Position numbers and translations under genes: made by a program. Under the pieces are notes generated by a model, which worked only from the letters and a program-made list of their open reading frames with translations, had not been told where the DNA came from and ran no database searches. Positions 57,955 to 64,000 of a stretch of DNA of 64,000 nucleotides are shown here, one piece after another (within the stretch, counting starts at the first letter, position 1; each line of letters opens with the position of its first letter). The stretch covers positions 64,592,757 through 64,656,756 of the forward strand of contig CM077165.1 of NCBI GenBank assembly GCA_039583875.1, in the 5' to 3' direction. The stretch comes from Platanthera guangdongensis. Its lineage: Eukaryota > Streptophyta > Magnoliopsida > Asparagales > Orchidaceae.

Positions 57955-58364
57955 TTATGGTTCGTGAATGCAATGGTACTCTTTGGTTTTACTGTTGTTT
58001 TTACTCCCACATCTCTCATCCTAAGACACACATTTGAGAATAATTATTAATATACGTTTTCAGGAACTTAGATGACTCGCACAAGTCTGAACCCAGTATT
58101 CTAGTACTAACACTTCAACCTTTCGACTGTGCACTTTCCAACCTTAAAATTTTAGCTAGTGGGAAATTATTTTAAGAGCTACTTCTCAACTGTGAGAGTT
58201 TATACTTTGGCATTTGAGAAACATTCGAGATGAAAAGTCAAGTCGGTTAGGAGCGACAAAAGAGGAGTGGGAGGGGACTTCTTTCATCACATGACCTTGG
58301 TCGTCACTTGGTTCCTCTTTTATAGCCTTAACGTTCGACTGAGTTTTTCTGTGCTGGTCACTCT

Positions 58365-58381
58365 CCACGCTCACCGCACCA
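58365..58381 (-). promoter_or_regulatory. Primer-binding site, tRNA-Phe type (LARD)
   Basis: The plus strand reads CCACGCTCACCGCACCA, equal to the 3' end of plant tRNA-Phe(GAA) with CCA, so the minus strand is fully complementary over 17 bases. It is 4 bp from the LTR at 58386. Confidence 0.85.
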
Positions 58382-58385
58382 AAAA

Positions 58386-60029
58386 TGTTGAAACCGAAAA
58401 TCGGTCTCATGTGGAGTTCGACCCTTGGGGAAGGGGTGACCGCGCACCTACTACCCTCAAGCGAACGATCTAGGCACAAGACTAGGAACACAAGGGATAG
58501 ACCCAAGGTCTCAGCGTGGAGGACCCACCGCGTACCCGGAAGACTAACAAACTCTTCCCATCCCAAGCCAAAGGCTGAGCTAAGACACCTTCGGAGGGCG
58601 CTCTTGGCCGACCGGAATATCTAAGGAGGATCTCGAGATCAACTCTCTCTCCTATCCAGATGTGTCTCCTTGGGTCTACATAAAATACTGCTCACCCGCC
58701 CTACTGATGGCGCAAACTCGCCGAGCAATTCTACGACACGCTGCCCAAGTTGGGACACTAATAGCACAATTCTGCTATTCTAATAGGCCGCCAACAGGCC
58801 ATTAGGGGCTTCCCGGCAACTATACCTCGGGGCCCCCACGGGGCGAGCGGTTCACGAGAACACCGCCCGCCTAATATGAATAAGAAAGCCACACATTCAC
58901 AAAGCATCACAGATATTAAAAGAATATTACAGGAATATGAATTCCATACTTCGGCACGCAGGCCGGCAATATAAGAAAAAATAGGCCTTCATGGGCCGAC
59001 ACAAATTTGGGCTTAAGCCCGCTGCTCCACGCTTCGAACTGTAACACTTGTACGCCAACGTCTAGTCAAGCGCCTGCCAGCTGAACAAACGCCGGCTAAC
59101 ATAAGCTGGCCAAACATATTGCACTCACACCTTTTTCGGTGGCTGTGCCGCGCATTCTCTGCAATGGATAATATACAATTTCCTCGGAGTCTTCTCCGGG
59201 AACCCCAGAACATCACCAATCCAGCTCACACGTCCGGATGGGCTTCACACAGCATGCCTAAACCCGTACTCACACTTCCGGGCGCTAACACAGTTAATTG
59301 CGGGGACGTACACGTCAACCCGTCGGAGAGCTCCCTTCCTCCACCAGTTGGTGGAGAGGGGCTTCCATGCAAATATGGAATTTGAGGGCTTCACCTGCCC
59401 AAGTAGAAATTTCGTTACCCTTGACGCGTTTTTGGCGGGGCCGCCACCGCGCTCGTTGCCCGAGGCTCCACGTCTAGCGTCCGTAGTGGTTGTCCATGCT
59501 CGGATCCGACCACCGTGGGAGAGTTGAAAGCTCCGAATGATTTTTTCCCTCCATGACCGAGCCTTTCCATGGCCGACCGTGCTCCAAGTGGCCGACCGCT
59601 GCTGTACGAGGCCGATCCCGGCTAGAGAGAGAGAGAAAGGGGGCGGGTTCTTTTTCTCCAGCCGACTAGAAAGAGAGAGAGGAAGGGGGCGGGTATTGCT
59701 GCTGGCCGAGAGAGAGAAAGTGAGGGGGGAGGGCTTGCTGCTGTAGACCGCTGGAGGAAGGGAGCGACGCGGGTTTGCTGTTGGCCGAGAGAGAGAAAGT
59801 GAGGGGGGCGGGCTCCATCTTCCCAACCGAACCCTAGTGAAGCCCTTTTTATAAAATCCTTGCTGCCCCCTTTATAAAATCCCTCCTCCCTGCTTCCTAT
59901 TTTTCTTATTGCTCTCTTCTTCTTGTACCAACCCCCTGCCGCCCCGTTTCTTCATACCCCATTTTTTCCCCCAAGAATCCATATCTATATACATATATCT
60001 AATATATATAATATAATAATATATATAAT

Positions 60030-60126
<97 letters not shown>

Positions 60127-60270
60127 TAAAAGTCTACGCACGTAAAACCTTCGCACGCAAGCACGAGCACCCGCACGTCTCGAACGAGGCTGCACCAAAA
60201 CATCACTCATAGCACGCCCCTAGGCCGATATTTGGGGAGGGTCCCACTCGCCCGGCTACGGGGTTGTACA
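58386..60270 (-). mobile_element. 5' LTR of the LARD (1885 bp)
   Basis: A close copy of 52535-54408, including the (AT)n run (about 60028-60120). The differences are mostly single bases plus the length of the AT run. Confidence 0.85.
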
Positions 60271-60489
60271 ACATTCACACACACAACTCACAAGCAAATA
60301 CAAACCACAAACATCCACTTAGACATATAGTAGAAAATGTAGTTCATTACAATAGCAAATTATTCCATACAACGGAGGAAGAGGAAAAAGAGTAAACCAC
60401 TAGAGGATGAAGGTCCACCGCAGGTCGTGGCCGGAATAGCGAGTTGTCAATCCGCTTCGGGCTCATTCCGAGGAGGCTTCCAGTACCAA
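60271..60489 (-). mobile_element. 5' LTR of W, outer part
   Basis: Continues the W LTR after the LARD (matches about 46648-46865) and is interrupted at 60490 by copia-2 within GTACCAA. The rest lies beyond the window. Confidence 0.85.
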
Positions 60490-62047
60490 TGTGAAAGTTC
60501 ACTAAGTGTCAACTACCTTCACCTATGGGGGGGGGGGGAATAGGTGACGTGCAGCGTTTTTGCGGAATTAAAATTGTACCTGCACAAGAAAATAAAACAG
60601 CACCGCACAGAAAAGACACAAGCAATTTATAGTGGTTCCCCGATTTGGGTACATCCACTTTCCCCCTTCGACCTATCTCCCAACCAGGGACAACTCGGTC
60701 ACTTCACCAACAGGATTGAAATACAATCCTTGCACTAACGGAAGGAACCCTTCCACACGTAGGAGTCACCACTCCCATAACACAGGTTGCACCCAACCCT
60801 TACAACTAGGAACCAACGTTCCCTTACAACAAAAATTGAAAATAGAATGTACAAGAAATACAAACAACTTTTGGAGACTAAGGTGTCCCTCTTCGTTCGA
60901 TGACGTGTTCTTGAAGTCAACGAAGAGTCCACAACCCTAGATCTCACTTGGAGAGAATCTCCCCGAAAGCGGCGGCGGCAAGAAGGGCGGCGGCTTGGTT
61001 CTTGGGATCGGCGGGGACAACGGTGTGCGGCTGCTGTACTTTGGAGATTCAATCTTCGAAGCAAAGCTAGCAAGGTCTACCAACGGTCACACTAGGATCG
61101 ATCGTCTCGATCGATTCGGAAGGGGAAGGTTTTCCCGATCAACGAATCAAAAGACAAAGGATCTCTGGTTAGACGCGTGAGACGCTATGCTTGGCTAAGC
61201 TTCTGTCGCCGGGAGATCTGGAAGAAACCACGATCAAACGGCCGGCGATCGATTAGCATGAGCAGCGACGGCGGCGGAGAAGGTATCGCGATCTAGGTCA
61301 CATCGGCGGCTCGTGTATGTTTTTTCTGTCCCCCTTTACTGTTCAAAACATGCGTGTATTTATACGGTAGAATACTCCTTTATGACCGTTATGGGTCCCA
61401 CCTGAAGAAACCCTAAGCCCGGTTCAAAACAGCGCCAGCGGCTGAGTCCGGTCCAGCGGGTTCCAGAATTCGCCCAAGGAAAAATCGGCGAGAATTGAAG
61501 GTGATTCTCGTCGAATCGGCGAGAATCAAAGGTGATTCTCGATGATTCGGCGAGAATCAAAGGTGATTCTCGTCGAAGTTGACTTGTTTGCACGCACTGA
61601 TTTAGTCGGATAGAGACGGCGAGAATGAGCCGGTGATTCTCGACGATTCGGCGAGAATCACTTGGTGATTCTCGTCGAATCGGCGAGAATCACTTGGTGA
61701 TTCTCGTCGATTGTTACTTAGACGATTTTTTGTCTTTCCACCCATGAGCTGCTCTTTGACCCATCCTTGCTCCTTGTCTGCTCTTGCATTATCACAGCCC
61801 TATACTTGAAAATAAGTACACTCCAATAGAGAGAGTACACGTAGGACAACACACTGATCTGCTCAACGAGGGATTACGTCGCGCAGACCCGTGTATATTG
61901 ACCTACTGCACCCTGACATTGGTGTGTACTTAGCGTGGAATAACTGCAAGCACCAATTAAAAGGTTTCATCAAATACATTGTCTATTTACCTTAGCTTGT
62001 ACAGAAGCTTCTTCAAATTAGGTACGTTGTGGATACAATACCCAACA
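60490..62047 (-). mobile_element. 3' LTR of copia-2 (1558 bp)
   Basis: On the minus strand it starts TGTTGGGTATTG at 62047, directly after the polypurine tract AATAGGGGGAGAT (62060-62048), and ends ...CTTTCACA at 60490. A TATA box (TATAAATAC) lies near 61365 on the minus strand. It contains GATTCTCGTCGAA/CGGCGAGAATC palindromes (61485-61715) and a G-run at about 60529-60539. Confidence 0.85.
61485..61715. repeat. GAGAATC/GATTCTC palindromes in the copia-2 LTR
   Basis: About six units of roughly 31 bp: CGGCGAGAATC, 4-6 bp, GGTGATTCTCG, then TCGAAT. Two groups (61485-61575 and 61618-61712). Confidence 0.85.
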
Positions 62048-64000
62048 ATCTCCCCCTATTTAAAGAAGCCTAAACCCTACAAGCTAAGGTGAATAGAGCG
62101 TATGGGAATGGAAATCATAACTGAAAATTGAGAGAGATATTCATTACCAATACTAAGTGCTTGAGAGCAAACTTGGAGCCTTGGAGCCACCTTAGCCTGA
62201 GCCGAGAGGGTAATCTCCCCCTTTTCGGCTTCAACAAATCTGGGCTGTTGCATTTGACCCCTTGCTACCCCTCAGTTCTTGCACATGTGCTCATACTTGA
62301 GTTCCTGGCAGAGGCTCCCCCTAGATGCACGAGCCTGGAGCTTCTGTCGTCTTCATTCCTCATAGTTTAGCATCCCCAGTTCAGTTTTGAAAAGACTGAA
62401 CTTGGCTTCGTCTAAGGGCTTTGTGAAAATATCTGCAATCTGCTTGTCCGTGGGGACATAACAGAGAGAGATGACTTTGTTTTCCACGTGCTCCCGAATG
62501 AAGTGGTAGCGCACTTCAATATGCTTCGTTCTGCTGTGTGAAACCGGATTGTTTGTAATTGCAATTGCACTGGAGGAGTCGCAGTACATTGGTACTTCCT
62601 TGAACTGAAGGTCATAGTCGACTAACTGGTTTCTGATCCATAGGAGTTGTGCGCAACAGCTGCCTGCCGAGATGTACTCACACTCTGCTGTGGAGGTTGC
62701 TACACAATTCTGCTTCTTGCTGTTCCATGAGATAAGCCTTCTTCCGAGGAATTGACATGTCCCGGAAGTGCTTTTCCTGTCATCCCTACTCCCTGCAAAA
62801 TCAGCATCTGAAAAACCTATTAGCTCGACATCATTGTTTCTCGGGTACCACAAGCCAAGATTGGGAGTACCTTTAAGGTATCTTAGAATTCGCTTTGTAG
62901 CGACATAATGAGATTCCTTAGTGTTCACCTGATAGCTGGCACAAACACATGAGGAGAACATGATATCCGGTCTACTGGAAGTAAGGTAGAGCAGGGATCC
63001 AATGATGCTTCTGTATTTGGTTTCATTGAAAGGTTTACCTTTCTCATCCTTATCCAGAGACATAGTGGATCCCATTGGAGTCCTCATAGAGGTTGCATTC
63101 TACATACCGAATTTCTTGAGGAGTTCATGTGTGAACTACGTCTGAGAGATGAAGATTCCATCCGCAGACTGTTTCACTTGAAGTCCCAAGAAATACTTTA
63201 GCTCTCCCATACTGCTCATTTCAAACTTTCCTTGCATAAGTTTAGAAAACTTTTTTCAAAGATTGTTGTCCGTTGAGCCGAATATAATGTCATCGACATA
63301 GATTTGCACCAGCAAAATCTTGCCTTTGACTTCCCTGAGAAACAATGTCTTATCTATTTTACCTCTAGAGAACTTGTTCTCAAGAAGAAAACTAGATAAA
63401 GTCTCATACCAAGCTCGTGGAGCTTGTTTTAAACCATATAGAGCTTTACTAAGAAAATATACATGATTCGGATAAGTAGGATTGACAAAACCTGGGGGTT
63501 GAGCGACGTATACTTCCTCTTTCAGGTCTCTGTTCAAGAATGCTGATTTCACATCCATTTGATAGACTATGAATCCTTTGTGCGAAGCATACGCCAGGAA
63601 CAATCTGATTGCCTCGAGCCTTGCCACTGGTGCAAAGGTCTGATCGAAGTCAATCCCCTCCTCCTGTCTGTAACCTTGAGCCACCAGCCTGGCCTTGTTC
63701 TTTATTATGACACCATGTTCATCCAGCTTATTTCTGAAGATCCACTTGGTGCCAATCACATTCTGCTTTTGTGGTCTGGGAACCAGCGTCCAAACGTTGC
63801 ATCGTTCGAATTGATGCAGTCCATCTTGCATGGCCAAAATCCATGCCGCATCTTTGTTCGCCTCGTCAAACTTCTTTGGCTCAACCTGTGACAGGAAGCT
63901 AAGATGCAAAATCTCGTTAATAGTACCTCTTCGAGTTCTGACACCGGCACGAGGATCTCTGATGATCTGATCTCTAGGATGATCCCTCACATGTCGGAGC
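62048..64000 (-). mobile_element. Copia-2 Ty1/copia element, 3' part of the internal region
   Basis: Covers the polypurine tract, RNase H and RT in one phase. The element continues past the window end. It is the youngest-looking coding element here, with only three stops seen. Confidence 0.85.
62353..63990 (-). pseudogene. Copia-2 reverse transcriptase and RNase H, one phase with three stops
   Basis: Minus strand. RT part (63990-63256) shows [60 protein letters not shown] and YVDDIIFGS. Then, still in phase, TGA at about 63255, and TAG at about 63145 and 63105, interrupt the connection. RNase H follows (63087-62353) with GSLLYLTSSRPD, DRKSTSGTCQFLG, SAGSCCAQLLWI, HSRTKHIEVRYHFIRE and the end IFTKPLDE. 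The upstream integrase lies beyond 64000. Reverse transcription of the element RNA would happen in cytoplasmic particles. Confidence 0.9.

Overview
The window is nuclear DNA of a flowering plant, and nearly all of it is nested LTR retrotransposons. The evidence is primer-binding sites matching plant tRNA-Asp, tRNA-iMet and tRNA-Phe, Ty1/copia and Ty3/gypsy gag, protease, RT and RNase H frames, plant telo-box leaders, MITEs, and fragments of plant genes. I cannot name the species. No complete host gene is visible.

Layout. 1-12935 is a tandem, chimeric array of a non-autonomous LTR element (family Y; LTRs at 1559-2435, 7557-8426 and 12059-12935). Two of its three units carry the 3' end and LTR of a second family (X; 1-1120 and 5528-7118). 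The array sits in the protease region of a minus-strand Tekay/Del-like gypsy element (12936-18230; 5' LTR 15154-18230). That element interrupts the gag of a minus-strand copia element (18231-18577 and 28244-30506). The same gag is split again by a plus-strand Sirevirus-like copia element (18578-28243), which has two LTRs and a long antisense reading frame. 30507-39315 is the least repetitive stretch. It holds several MITEs, coding-like remnants, an orphan first exon resembling a SAC-domain phosphoinositide phosphatase, an 18-bp minisatellite, a 163-bp tandem duplication and an LTR-like fragment. 39316-46273 is a decayed minus-strand copia element (copia-1) whose pre-RT region holds a three-LTR TRIM (43842-44657, TSD CCTTC). 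Its gag is cut by a minus-strand Athila/Tat-type gag-protease element (W; 46274-52534 and 60271-60489). The 5' LTR of W is split by a minus-strand large retrotransposon derivative (LARD, 52535-60270), which contains a 27-copy 86-bp minisatellite and a fragment of a CRTISO-like gene. The same LTR is split again by another minus-strand copia element (copia-2) from 60490 to beyond the window end.

How it works together. Most proteins are broken by stops, frameshifts or missing domains: the Sirevirus lacks integrase, W lacks RT and integrase, and Y, the LARD and the TRIM have no pol. Y, LARD, TRIM and probably W would depend on enzymes from other elements. The less ordinary signals are in non-coding DNA. 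They are three stem-loops with one shared 14-nt loop in the Tekay leader, a spliceable in-frame intron between its gag and protease, family-specific arrays of palindromes in at least five different LTR families, and the multi-LTR structures of Y and the TRIM.
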